From the NCBI GenBank assembly GCA_002699325.1, contig PABS01000038.1, positions 12,066-17,649 of the forward strand: a DNA stretch of 5,584 bases. The letters are read 5' to 3'. A program made the translations under genes and the position numbers. The notes below the pieces were generated by a model. It was not told the origin of the DNA. It did no database searches and saw nothing but the letters and a program-made list of their open reading frames with translations. This DNA comes from Ponticaulis sp. (GTDB taxonomy: Bacteria; Pseudomonadota; Alphaproteobacteria; Caulobacterales; Hyphomonadaceae). Every line of letters starts with the position of its first letter. The stretch's first letter is position 1. Positions 1-5,584 of this stretch are shown here, piece by piece.

Positions 1-39
1 CTGGCTGAGCTGCGCGCTGAGATCGCCAATTTCTGCTAG
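1..39 (+). CDS. engB: 3' end of ribosome biogenesis GTPase EngB/YsxC (partial)
   Basis: An open frame enters from the left edge and ends at a TAG at 37-39, giving the 12 residues LAELRAEIANFC. EngB (YsxC/YihA) is a cytoplasmic GTPase needed for 50S subunit maturation. Its C-terminus usually follows a pattern such as TSxxxGxGxxxLRxEI, and the LAELRAEIA seen here fits the end of that. The gene is also the usual upstream neighbour of argB in alphaproteobacteria. No GTPase motif lies inside the window, so the call rests on a short tail plus gene order. The stop is 9 nt from the argB start, so the two genes are probably cotranscribed. Another gene ending in a similar helix cannot be excluded. Confidence 0.55.
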   Translation: MAELRAEIANFC

Positions 40-41
40 GA
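38..41 (+). promoter_or_regulatory. Shine-Dalgarno for argB
   Basis: AGGA overlaps the TAG stop of the upstream gene and lies 7 nt before the ATG at 49. It supports that start and suggests translational coupling with the upstream gene. Confidence 0.5.
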
Positions 42-48
42 TCCCGCC

Positions 49-951
49 ATGTCGTCCATAGAAACAGATCCCGGTTTTCAGTCTGCGAAGACGCTGTCCG
101 AAGCGCTTCCTTTCATTCAGCGTTACCACCGCAAAACTGTAGTCATCAAATATGGCGGCCACGCCATGGTCGACCCCGAGCTTTCCAGAAGCTTTGCGCG
201 TGATGTCGTTTTGCTGAAACAGCTCGGCATGAACCCTGTCGTGGTTCATGGCGGCGGCCCGCAAATCGGCGGTATGCTGAAAAAACTGGGTATTGAGTCC
301 GCCTTCGAGGATGGCCAGCGTGTGACAGACGATAAGACTCTGTCTGTTGTTGAGATGGTTCTGGCCGGTTCGATCAATACTGAAATTGTCCGGTCCATTA
401 ACCTGGCTGGGGGTAAGGGTGTCGGCCTGTCAGGCGCTGATGCCGGGCTCATCCGCGCGCGAAAGCTTTCGCGCACCGTTCGCGACCCGTCGTCGGAAAT
501 CGAACGGGTTATCGATCTTGGCTTTGTCGGTGAACCCGAAAACGTCAATCCGGATGTCATCACTGCACTCACCAATGCCAGCGAAGGCTTTATTCCGGTG
601 ATCGCGCCGCTGGGTGTGGGGCCGGATAGTCAGAGCTACAACATCAATGCCGATACGGCCGCAGGCGCTATTGCGCAGGCGCTGAACGCCAAGCGTCTGC
701 TCCTGATGACGGATGTCGCAGGTGTGCTCGATCAGGCAGGTGAGCTGATCCGCAGCCTCAAAGCTGACAAGGTGCCTGAACTTGTTGCCAATGGTACAGC
801 AAAAGGTGGTATGATTCCGAAACTCGAAACTGCAGCCGATGCTGTCAGGGGCGGGGTGGAAGCCACTGTCATTCTCGATGGGCGCAAGCCGAACGCACTT
901 CTCGTGGAGCTGTTTACTGATCATGGCGCTGGAACGCTTATTTCAGACTAG
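49..951 (+). CDS. argB: Acetylglutamate kinase, arginine-sensitive type
   Basis: ArgB phosphorylates N-acetyl-L-glutamate with ATP, the second step of arginine synthesis, in the cytoplasm. The 300-aa product has the amino-acid kinase fold throughout. Visible motifs are KYGGHAM (34-40, with the phosphate-binding Lys34), VHGGGPQIG (67-75), the substrate-contacting Arg at 91 in [16 protein letters not shown] (198-209), LLMTDVAGV (218-226), [10 protein letters not shown] (253-262, with a second active-site Lys at 258) and HGAGTLI near the C-terminus. About 25 residues precede the kinase core, including [14 protein letters not shown]. This matches the extra N-terminal helix of hexameric, arginine-inhibited NAG kinases and is absent from the shorter E. 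coli enzyme, so feedback control by arginine is likely (inference). The ATG at 49 has an AGGA 7 nt upstream. The 3' end overlaps the next gene by 29 nt. Confidence 0.97.
   Translation: MSSIETDPGFQSAKTLSEALPFIQRYHRKTVVIKYGGHAMVDPELSRSFARDVVLLKQLGMNPVVVHGGGPQIGGMLKKLGIESAFEDGQRVTDDKTLSVVEMVLAGSINTEIVRSINLAGGKGVGLSGADAGLIRARKLSRTVRDPSSEIERVIDLGFVGEPENVNPDVITALTNASEGFIPVIAPLGVGPDSQSYNINADTAAGAIAQALNAKRLLLMTDVAGVLDQAGELIRSLKADKVPELVANGTAKGGMIPKLETAADAVRGGVEATVILDGRKPNALLVELFTDHGAGTLISD
457..474. repeat. 18-bp perfect palindrome inside argB
   Basis: GCGCGAAAGCTTTCGCGC reads identically on both strands and has no spacer. It encodes part of the RARKLSR segment of ArgB. A role as a protein-binding site or RNA hairpin is possible but not shown. 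The coding constraint and GC-rich composition make chance a serious alternative. Confidence 0.4.
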
Positions 952-1981
952 ACACGTCTTCGCGCTATTGGGTGCGCTTGGCACAGTGTTGCTGGCCTCA
1001 GCGCCAGCAGCAGCGCAATCTGGCGAGGGATGGTCGGTCTGCAACGAAACCAGCCGTATTGTTGAACTTGCGACGGGGCGTCCGCTCGCCAACACCCACG
1101 TGATTGAAGGCTGGACCCGCATCCGCCCAGGCGAGTGCCGCACTGTTGTCGAAGCGCCGCTGCGTTCGGGTGACATCTACTATCTTTATGGCCGGACATC
1201 GCGCGCCCATCGCGGCGGCATGCGATCCTGGGTGGGAGACTATCCCTTTTGTGTCGATTCTCAGGGCGCCTTCTCTCTGGAGAGCCTGCCAAACTGCACC
1301 GCCATGGGGCTCGAGACGCGCAAGTTTCAGCCAGTTCTGATCGAATCGAGCACCAGCTGGTCGACCACGCTCAAGGAAACTCAGAAATGGACGCGTGAAC
1401 GGGCTCAGTCTGCCGGCATTCAGCGTTTGCTGGACGATGCGGGTGTCGAGTCCGGATCCATTGATGGGTATATTGGTCGCCGGACACGCGGCGCGATCCG
1501 AGATTTTCTGAGCGCGCAAAAGCTGTCATCCGAGACCACCGATGCTGAGCTGATTGACTATCTCGAGCAGGTCGCCATCGAGCGTTCACGTAATATCGGT
1601 CTCAGTATCTGCAATCGGACGGACGAGCGTCTCTGGGCGGCGATCGGGAGACGTCGCGGTGAGGGATGGGAAAGCCGCGGCTGGTGGCGTTTGGAGGCCG
1701 GGAGTTGTGAGCGCGTCATTGATCAGGCGCTGATTGCCGCAGAACATTATGTGTATGCTGAAATGGAAACTGACACCGGCACGCGCTATCTCAAGACGAC
1801 AAAGGGTGACACTTTCTGTCATTCACCGTCCCAGTTCGCCATTCTCGGCAAAGACAAGTGCAAAGAAGCTTTCTACGATGAAGCCGTGTTCAAGCAGACA
1901 GCAATTCCTGAAGATGGACGGCTCGTGGTCGAGTTCTTTGAGCGCGATTTCCGACCAGAAGAAAAAAGCGACGGTTCATGA
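923..1981 (+). CDS. Secreted protein with two DUF1036 domains flanking a peptidoglycan-binding domain
   Basis: The molecular function is not known. From the ATG at 923 the product is 352 aa. It begins with a signal peptide: basic residues near 5-11, a hydrophobic core at about 12-27, and an APAAA/QS cleavage region near 31-32. A first DUF1036 domain (about 36-140) has the family hallmarks [23 protein letters not shown] and HRGG. A peptidoglycan-binding-1 type repeat (about 166-202) shows [27 protein letters not shown] second, more diverged DUF1036 copy (about 226-324) has [31 protein letters not shown] and FCHS. The first copy has Cys 40, 72, 110 and 125, and the second has Cys 230, 262, 299 and 313. 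The near-equal spacing suggests internal duplication and matching disulfides. A periplasmic, wall-associated role is inferred. Starts upstream of 923 would put about 28 extra residues before the signal peptide. The gene overlaps argB by 29 nt, and its TGA overlaps the next ATG (ATGA). Confidence 0.88.
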   Translation: MALERLFQTRHVFALLGALGTVLLASAPAAAQSGEGWSVCNETSRIVELATGRPLANTHVIEGWTRIRPGECRTVVEAPLRSGDIYYLYGRTSRAHRGGMRSWVGDYPFCVDSQGAFSLESLPNCTAMGLETRKFQPVLIESSTSWSTTLKETQKWTRERAQSAGIQRLLDDAGVESGSIDGYIGRRTRGAIRDFLSAQKLSSETTDAELIDYLEQVAIERSRNIGLSICNRTDERLWAAIGRRRGEGWESRGWWRLEAGSCERVIDQALIAAEHYVYAEMETDTGTRYLKTTKGDTFCHSPSQFAILGKDKCKEAFYDEAVFKQTAIPEDGRLVVEFFERDFRPEEKSDGS

Positions 1982-2685
1982 GCGCTGATCTCACCCACGT
2001 CGATCAATGGGTGTTCGACCTCGACAACACGCTCTACCCAGCCGAATGCAATCTGTTTGACCAGATAGACGTTCGGATGACGCGGTTTGTCTCGGATTTC
2101 CTCTCTTTGTCAGAAACTGACGCCCGGCGGATCCAGAAACAATATTATGCCGAGCATGGCACAACGCTGAATGGTCTCATGTCTGTGCACGACATGGATC
2201 CGGGTCGGTTTCTGGAATATGTGCACGACCTTGATCTGACGCCCATTCCCGTTCTTGAAAACCTGCACGCTGCCGTCTCCGAGCTGCCGGGGCGGAAATA
2301 CGTGTTCACCAACGGCACCAAAGCCCATGCAGATCGCGTGGTGGGAAAGCTGGGCCTCACGGGCCTGTTTAATGGTTATTTCGGAATTGAAGATGCAGGC
2401 TATGAGCCGAAGCCGCGCCGCTCGGCCTTCGACAAGCTGCACGAAAAATTCGACATCGCGCCGAAAAAAGCGGTGATGTTCGAGGATCTGTCACGCAATC
2501 TCAAAACCGCACATGATCTCGGCTACACCACGGTTCTCGTCCATTCCGCCAAGGACTGGAGCCATGAACCCGAGGGCGCGCGTCCCGGTCAGCACCAAGA
2601 ATCTGATGCTCATATCCATTTTTTGACCGATTGCCTGACGACATTTCTGTCTACAGCTCGTAAGTCAGGGCCCGAAACCAGATAA
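1978..2685 (+). CDS. HAD-family phosphatase, pyrimidine 5'-nucleotidase-like
   Basis: This 235-aa cytoplasmic protein belongs to the haloacid dehalogenase superfamily and resembles the pyrimidine 5'-nucleotidase (SDT1-like) group, which dephosphorylates nucleoside monophosphates and related small phosphates. All four HAD motifs are present. Motif I is VFDLDNTLYP (nucleophile Asp14, acid/base Asp16). An alpha-helical cap follows at about 22-100. Motif II is VFTNGT (Thr111), the motif III lysine is Lys145 in EPKPRR, and motif IV is MFEDLSRNL (Glu169, Asp170). The LDNTLYP signature and the FEDLxxNL form of motif IV are typical of this group. The ATG at 1978 overlaps the preceding stop in ATGA, which implies translational coupling. 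A HAD gene of this type between argB and dapD is a recurrent arrangement in alphaproteobacteria as I recall it, but the physiological substrate is unknown. No step of arginine or diaminopimelate synthesis obviously needs it. Confidence 0.9.
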   Translation: MSADLTHVDQWVFDLDNTLYPAECNLFDQIDVRMTRFVSDFLSLSETDARRIQKQYYAEHGTTLNGLMSVHDMDPGRFLEYVHDLDLTPIPVLENLHAAVSELPGRKYVFTNGTKAHADRVVGKLGLTGLFNGYFGIEDAGYEPKPRRSAFDKLHEKFDIAPKKAVMFEDLSRNLKTAHDLGYTTVLVHSAKDWSHEPEGARPGQHQESDAHIHFLTDCLTTFLSTARKSGPETR

Positions 2686-2694
2686 ATAGCGTTC

Positions 2695-2700
2695 AGGAAG
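2695..2700 (+). promoter_or_regulatory. Shine-Dalgarno for dapD
   Basis: AGGAAG lies 7 nt upstream of the dapD ATG at 2708, in the 22-nt gap after the HAD gene. It is the clearest ribosome binding site in the window and fixes the dapD start. Confidence 0.75.
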
Positions 2701-2707
2701 TACCTCT

Positions 2708-3538
2708 ATGTCTTTTACCGATCTCGCCGCCACACTTGATGCCGCCTTCGAAGACCGTGCCTCGGTCACGCCGGAGACAAAGGGTGATGTCCGCGAAGCT
2801 GTAGAGCGCGCTATTGGTCTCCTGGATAGCGGTGAGGCCCGCGTGGCTGAGCCCGGTCCCGATGGCAATTGGATCGTCAATGAATGGCTGAAGAAGGCCG
2901 TACTGCTTGGCTTCCGCCTAAACCCGAATGAACTGCAGTCTGGCTCGGTCAATTCAGGCGCCTGGTGGGATAAAGTCCCCTCCAAATTTGAAGGCTGGCA
3001 AGCTGAGGACTTCACAAAGGCTGGCTTCCGCGCTGTGCCGCCATGTGCGGTTCGTCGCGGCTCTTACATTGCGCCGGGTACTGTTCTGATGCCGTCTTAC
3101 GTGAATATCGGCGCCTATGTGGATTCCGGTACGATGGTCGACACATGGGCCACCGTTGGCTCATGTGCCCAGATTGGCAAGAATGTCCATATCTCCGGCG
3201 GCGCAGGTATTGGGGGCGTTCTGGAGCCGCTCCAGGCTGCTCCGGTCATCATTGAAGACAATTGCTTCATTGGCGCACGCTCTGAAGTCGCTGAGGGCGT
3301 TATCGTTCGCGAAGGTTCTGTTCTTTCCATGGGTGTCTTCCTCGGCCAGTCCACCAAGATCGTGAACCGCGCTACTGGCGAGATCTATTATGGTGAGGTG
3401 CCGGCCTATTCGGTTGTCGTACCTGGTACCCTGCCGGACCCGAAAGGTGGCCCGTCTCTGGCCTGTGCGGTCATCGTCAAAACGGTGGATGAGCGCACGC
3501 GGTCGAAAACTTCAATCAACGAGCTTCTGCGTGACTGA
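2708..3538 (+). CDS. dapD: 2,3,4,5-tetrahydropyridine-2,6-dicarboxylate N-succinyltransferase
   Basis: DapD transfers succinyl from succinyl-CoA to tetrahydrodipicolinate. This is the committed step of the succinylase branch to meso-diaminopimelate and lysine, in the cytoplasm. The 276 aa match the usual length of the family. A helical N-terminal domain (about 1-100, with [17 protein letters not shown] and the WWDKVP segment) precedes a left-handed parallel beta-helix of imperfect hexapeptide repeats (about 105-235). The highly conserved core is visible as [20 protein letters not shown] (137-156), [19 protein letters not shown] (159-177) and [16 protein letters not shown] (183-198). The acidic residues in [10 protein letters not shown] and RSEVAEG correspond to the regions where catalytic acids are placed in studied DapDs. 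The enzyme is expected to be a trimer. The stop overlaps the dapE start by 8 nt. Confidence 0.97.
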   Translation: MSFTDLAATLDAAFEDRASVTPETKGDVREAVERAIGLLDSGEARVAEPGPDGNWIVNEWLKKAVLLGFRLNPNELQSGSVNSGAWWDKVPSKFEGWQAEDFTKAGFRAVPPCAVRRGSYIAPGTVLMPSYVNIGAYVDSGTMVDTWATVGSCAQIGKNVHISGGAGIGGVLEPLQAAPVIIEDNCFIGARSEVAEGVIVREGSVLSMGVFLGQSTKIVNRATGEIYYGEVPAYSVVVPGTLPDPKGGPSLACAVIVKTVDERTRSKTSINELLRD

Positions 3539-4682
3539 TCTTGTCACCAGCCCGCTTCCGCTAGCGCAGGCGCTGATCCGCTGCCCGTCGGTGACGCCAG
3601 CGGATGAGGGCGCGCTCGGCGTCCTTCAGCATGCCCTGGAAGGGCTGGGCTTCCGTTGCAAACGCTATCCTTTCGAGGATGTGGATAATCTCTATGCCCG
3701 TCTCGGTTCTGAGGCGCCGAATTTCTGCTTTGCGGGTCATACAGACGTCGTTCCCGTGGGCGATGCTGCTGCCTGGAGCGTTGATCCGTTTGCGGCAGAA
3801 ACCAAGGACGGCAAACTGATCGCGCGCGGTGCGGTCGATATGAAAAGTCAGATTGCGGCTTTCGTGACAGCAGTTGCGCGTTTGTTGGAAGAAAAAGATC
3901 AGCTCAGAGGCTCGATCTCCTTTCTCATCACGGGCGATGAAGAAGGCCCTGCCGTTAACGGCACCAAGAAGCTCCTCAAGGCGATTGAAGCCGATGGCGA
4001 GACGATCTCTCATTGTCTTGTCGGGGAGCCGACCTCTGAGACCAGCCTGGGAGACGTCATCAAAAATGGCCGGCGCGGGAGCCTGAATGGCAAGGTCGTC
4101 GTGACAGGCAAACAAGGCCATGTCGCCTATCCGGACAAGGCGAAGAATCCGGTTCCGATTCTGCTCTCCTTCCTGTCAAAACTCACAGATTGGCATCTGG
4201 ATGATGGCGCACCGGGCTTTCAGCCTTCCAATCTGGAAGTCACGAGCCTCGATGTTGGCAATCATGCGCACAATGTCATTCCGGCACGTGCGGAGGCCAA
4301 ATTCAATATCCGCTTCAACACCCATCATACGGGAGCTCAGCTGGAAAACGAGATCGCGAAGTTTGCGCTCGCGATTGATCCGGACTGCCAGCACATCGCG
4401 CTCGATCTGAAAACAACTGGCGAAGCCTTCTATACAGAGCCCGGCCCATTGACGGACATGCTTCAGGCATCCGTCAAAGAGGTGACGGGAACCAATGCTG
4501 CACTCACGACGGGCGGCGGCACGTCAGATGCCCGCTTCATCAAGGACTTCTGCCCGGTCGCGGAACTTGGCCTTAAAAATGACACCGCCCACAAGGTAGA
4601 TGAATTCACGGAACTTGCCGAACTCGAAGATTTGGCAGATATTTATACAGGTGTATTGAGGCGCTATTTCGCTCAATCCTAG
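3531..4682 (+). CDS. dapE: Succinyl-diaminopimelate desuccinylase
   Basis: DapE is a di-zinc M20-family peptidase that hydrolyses N-succinyl-LL-2,6-diaminopimelate to LL-diaminopimelate and succinate, in the cytoplasm. I chose the GTG at 3531, which gives 383 aa beginning [20 protein letters not shown], the usual DapE N-terminus. The frame stays open upstream, but that part only shadows dapD. All expected metal and catalytic residues are present: His70 and Asp72 in GHTDVVP, bridging Asp103 in RGAVDMK, Glu137 and Glu138 in TGDEEGPA, Glu166 in GEPTS, and His354 in NDTAHKVDE. The dimerisation domain (about 180-295) includes [22 protein letters not shown], whose His197 corresponds to the active-site histidine contributed by the partner subunit. 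The GTG start lies within the last 8 nt of dapD (GTGACTGA) and only a weak GAG-like Shine-Dalgarno is visible, so translation is probably coupled to dapD. Confidence 0.96.
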   Translation: MTDLVTSPLPLAQALIRCPSVTPADEGALGVLQHALEGLGFRCKRYPFEDVDNLYARLGSEAPNFCFAGHTDVVPVGDAAAWSVDPFAAETKDGKLIARGAVDMKSQIAAFVTAVARLLEEKDQLRGSISFLITGDEEGPAVNGTKKLLKAIEADGETISHCLVGEPTSETSLGDVIKNGRRGSLNGKVVVTGKQGHVAYPDKAKNPVPILLSFLSKLTDWHLDDGAPGFQPSNLEVTSLDVGNHAHNVIPARAEAKFNIRFNTHHTGAQLENEIAKFALAIDPDCQHIALDLKTTGEAFYTEPGPLTDMLQASVKEVTGTNAALTTGGGTSDARFIKDFCPVAELGLKNDTAHKVDEFTELAELEDLADIYTGVLRRYFAQS

Positions 4683-4721
4683 AAAAGCGCTTCAGTAATT
4701 CTCTTGGGAGTTGTCTGGCGC

Positions 4722-5246
4722 ATGCGCTTTTCAGGTGAAATCGTGAAAACACTGAGTTTGTTTTCACTCTTCACAGTATTTGTAAGTGCGTCGTCCAGCG
4801 CCGCCGAAGAGCAGATTCCGATGACGGAATACTGCAATTCCGGATTCTGTGCCGAGTTTCCGGCCGACTGGGTAAAGGAGGCCTACTCCTTCAAGGATTT
4901 CCGCATCTACCAGTTCATGCAGCCCGAAGAGGGCGCATCTGGAGAGCGTGAAGCGCTTGGTGTCTATATTGGCGAAACCATCAAAATCCCAGAATTTGAT
5001 CCGGAAACTGTCTTCACATGCAGCCGCGATGGACTGGCCGTGACCTTCGGCCGGTCTGCCGGCACCCAGATTTCTGGCCCTCTATCACATGTGCTCGTCG
5101 AAAAGCGCGGTGAGGATACGCCGCACATCATCCATGCGTTTTCTGCTGTGGTCGATTTGGCAGATGCGACATCTCTTTCGGATGAGCATATCGGCCTTCA
5201 GTTCGAGAATGTCCCGGTCAGTGAGCTCTGTTCGACCACGCCCTGA
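4722..5246 (+). CDS. Exported protein of unknown function with four cysteines
   Basis: I do not recognise this family. From the ATG at 4722 the product is 174 aa. It has a basic start, a hydrophobic stretch (about 11-24, LSLFSLFTVFVSAS) and an SSSAAEEQ cleavage-like region, so it is probably exported to the periplasm. There is no lipobox. The mature part has Cys38 and Cys43 in YCNSGFCAEFP, Cys100 in FTCSRDG and Cys170 near the end, enough for two disulfides. The segment GFCAEFPADWVKEA followed by a FRIYQF strand loosely recalls the start of small PsbP/DUF1795-like domains, but this is weak. A GTG at 4743 with AGGTGA 4 nt upstream is a credible alternative start (167 aa, beginning MKTLSLFS); the ATG has GGGAG 11 nt upstream. 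The gene starts 39 nt after dapE and could be the last member of the operon. It ends 8 nt from the convergent minus-strand stop. Confidence 0.75.
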   Translation: MRFSGEIVKTLSLFSLFTVFVSASSSAAEEQIPMTEYCNSGFCAEFPADWVKEAYSFKDFRIYQFMQPEEGASGEREALGVYIGETIKIPEFDPETVFTCSRDGLAVTFGRSAGTQISGPLSHVLVEKRGEDTPHIIHAFSAVVDLADATSLSDEHIGLQFENVPVSELCSTTP

Positions 5247-5254
5247 GAGGGGGA

Positions 5255-5326
5255 TTAGTAGTCCACCCGCGTGAGGTGCAGGCCATCTGGCGGGGCAACG
5301 GGCCCGCAGGCTGAGCGGTCGGCAGC
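5255..5326 (-). other. truA: TruA C-terminal tail (native neighbour of the dap cluster)
   Basis: The codons encode [20 protein letters not shown] and a short VDY end, then TAA. The pattern DRxxxGPxAPPxGLxLxxVxY is the C-terminal hallmark of bacterial TruA. The alphaproteobacterial style of this tail and the known closeness of truA to dapE suggest it belongs to the same genome as the rest of the window. The gene would converge on the plus-strand operon. Only about 23 codons are present, and the exact upstream limit is uncertain by a few codons. Confidence 0.75.
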
Positions 5327-5584
5327 CACCAGGATGTCGCTGAGGCCCGTGCCTTTGTTGACCGGCACCAGCTCATCGCGAAGCGGATCGTTTGGCGCGT
5401 GAAGAGAAACCGCTAGATTGAATCGCGAGCGTCGTTCAGCCAACCGGTGAATCGCCGCCGGGAGGCCTACGGTCGAGATCGTGATTCGCCGTGGACTGAT
5501 TCCGAGTCCCGACGGGTGACTCGCCCGTTCGAGCGCCTGAAGAAGCCGCTCAAGATTCGCCAGCGGCTCACCCATACCCATCAC
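5255..5584 (-). CDS. Chimeric reading frame: RlmN middle joined to TruA C-terminus (partial)
   Basis: This frame is open at the right edge of the window (first codon GTG, internal) and ends in TAA at 5257-5255, giving 109 visible residues. Residues 1-85 are the middle of RlmN, the radical-SAM enzyme that methylates adenine 2503 of 23S rRNA and adenine 37 of some tRNAs. Motifs are [38 protein letters not shown] and RDELVPVNK. Residues from about 88 to 109 ([20 protein letters not shown] and the final DY) are instead the C-terminus of TruA, the pseudouridine synthase for positions 38-40 of the tRNA anticodon arm. A normal RlmN would continue with about 100 more residues, including a catalytic cysteine. 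The C-terminal part of RlmN and nearly all of TruA are therefore missing. A functional fusion is unlikely; a chimeric join is the best reading. Confidence 0.8.
   Translation of the reverse strand: MMGMGEPLANLERLLQALERASHPSGLGISPRRITISTVGLPAAIHRLAERRSRFNLAVSLHAPNDPLRDELVPVNKGTGLSDILVAADRSACGPVAPPDGLHLTRVDY
5315..5332. other. Probable chimeric junction between rlmN and truA
   Basis: Reading on the minus strand, RlmN similarity fades after SDIL and TruA similarity starts around AADR. Planctomycete-like RlmN often continues with an AAADRY-like stretch and TruA with A-DRxxxGP. A short shared sequence coding for about ADR could therefore have bridged the two, which is the usual footprint of a misjoin at microhomology. 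The precise breakpoint cannot be fixed from this window. Confidence 0.6.
5327..5584 (-). other. rlmN: RlmN internal segment of foreign type
   Basis: About 86 residues from the centre of RlmN run off the window. They include the GMGEP SAM-binding motif and the VSLHAP motif. The wording [37 protein letters not shown] and TGLSDIL is, from memory, closest to Planctomycetes-type RlmN. Alphaproteobacterial RlmN usually reads more like ALSKRRVTLSTSGVVP and AISLHAVRDDLRDVLVPIN. The CxxxCxxC cluster would lie upstream, outside the window. Taxonomic placement is an inference from memory. Confidence 0.7.

Noticed and set aside
839..922. N-terminal extension of the DUF1036 protein inside argB
   Set aside because: It would place 28 residues before an evident signal peptide. 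The ATG at 923 gives a normal exported protein.
430..924. Long minus-strand open frame opposite argB (164 codons)
   Set aside because: It lies wholly antisense to a certain gene, has no recognisable motif, and its translation looks like a codon-bias shadow.
990..1009. Inverted repeat TGCTGGC/GCCAGCA with a 6-nt loop in the signal-peptide region
   Set aside because: The stem is short and falls in Ala/Leu-rich codons where such repeats arise easily. Nothing else supports a regulatory hairpin.
998..1519. Minus-strand open frame of 173 codons opposite the DUF1036 gene
   Set aside because: It is antisense to a gene with a signal peptide and known domains. It has low-complexity Arg/Ala/Pro composition and no family signature.
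3561..4121. Minus-strand open frame of 186 codons opposite dapE
   Set aside because: dapE on the plus strand has all its catalytic residues. The antisense product shows no domain and has no sensible start context.
4632..4660. TTGGCA and TATACA as a promoter for the last plus-strand gene
   Set aside because: The two elements are only about 7 nt apart, and no well-spaced -35/-10 pair could be found.
4685..4692. AAGCGCTT palindrome after dapE as a terminator
   Set aside because: It is only 8 bp with no loop and no following T-run, so it cannot form a rho-independent terminator.
5244..5257. Bidirectional terminator between the convergent genes
   Set aside because: The 8-nt gap contains no stem-loop with a T-tract. 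Termination must occur inside the neighbouring genes or be rho-dependent.

Overview
The window reads as a stretch of alphaproteobacterial chromosome, probably from a Hyphomonadaceae- or Parvularculaceae-like lineage or another Caulobacterales/Rhizobiales relative. The evidence is moderately high GC, DUF1036 proteins, an arginine-sensitive type ArgB, and the gene order engB - argB - DUF1036 - HAD - dapD - dapE with truA nearby. I recall this neighbourhood from alphaproteobacteria. The exact taxon cannot be read from the window.

Layout: bases 1-39 hold the last 12 codons of an upstream gene, probably the GTPase engB/ysxC. Five plus-strand genes follow with almost no spacing, so they are probably one operon. 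They are argB (49-951), a secreted protein with two DUF1036 domains around a peptidoglycan-binding domain (923-1981), a HAD-family pyrimidine 5'-nucleotidase-like phosphatase (1978-2685), dapD (2708-3538) and dapE (3531-4682). Three of the four junctions overlap (29, 4 and 8 nt) and the fourth has a 22-nt gap carrying a clear Shine-Dalgarno. A small exported protein of unknown function with four cysteines follows at 4722-5246. It converges on a minus-strand reading frame that runs off the right edge (5255-5584).

How the genes fit together: ArgB makes N-acetylglutamyl phosphate for arginine. DapD and DapE catalyse two steps of the succinylase route to meso-diaminopimelate, which supplies lysine and peptidoglycan. 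Both routes use an aminotransferase (ArgD/DapC) that is often a single enzyme, which may explain the clustering. The DUF1036/peptidoglycan-binding protein would act outside the inner membrane on the polymer that meso-diaminopimelate helps build; this link is inferred.

The most notable observation is at the right end. The minus-strand frame is a chimera. Its last 20-odd codons are the C-terminus of TruA, the expected neighbour. Everything upstream is the middle of an RlmN (radical-SAM rRNA methyltransferase) of non-alphaproteobacterial, Planctomycetes-like type. The two parts meet at a short ADR-like stretch that both families could share. A chimeric contig end is the simplest reading; a real recombination is less likely. 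I see no novel defence system, mobile element, CRISPR array or RNA gene. No gene-free stretch exceeds about 40 bases.
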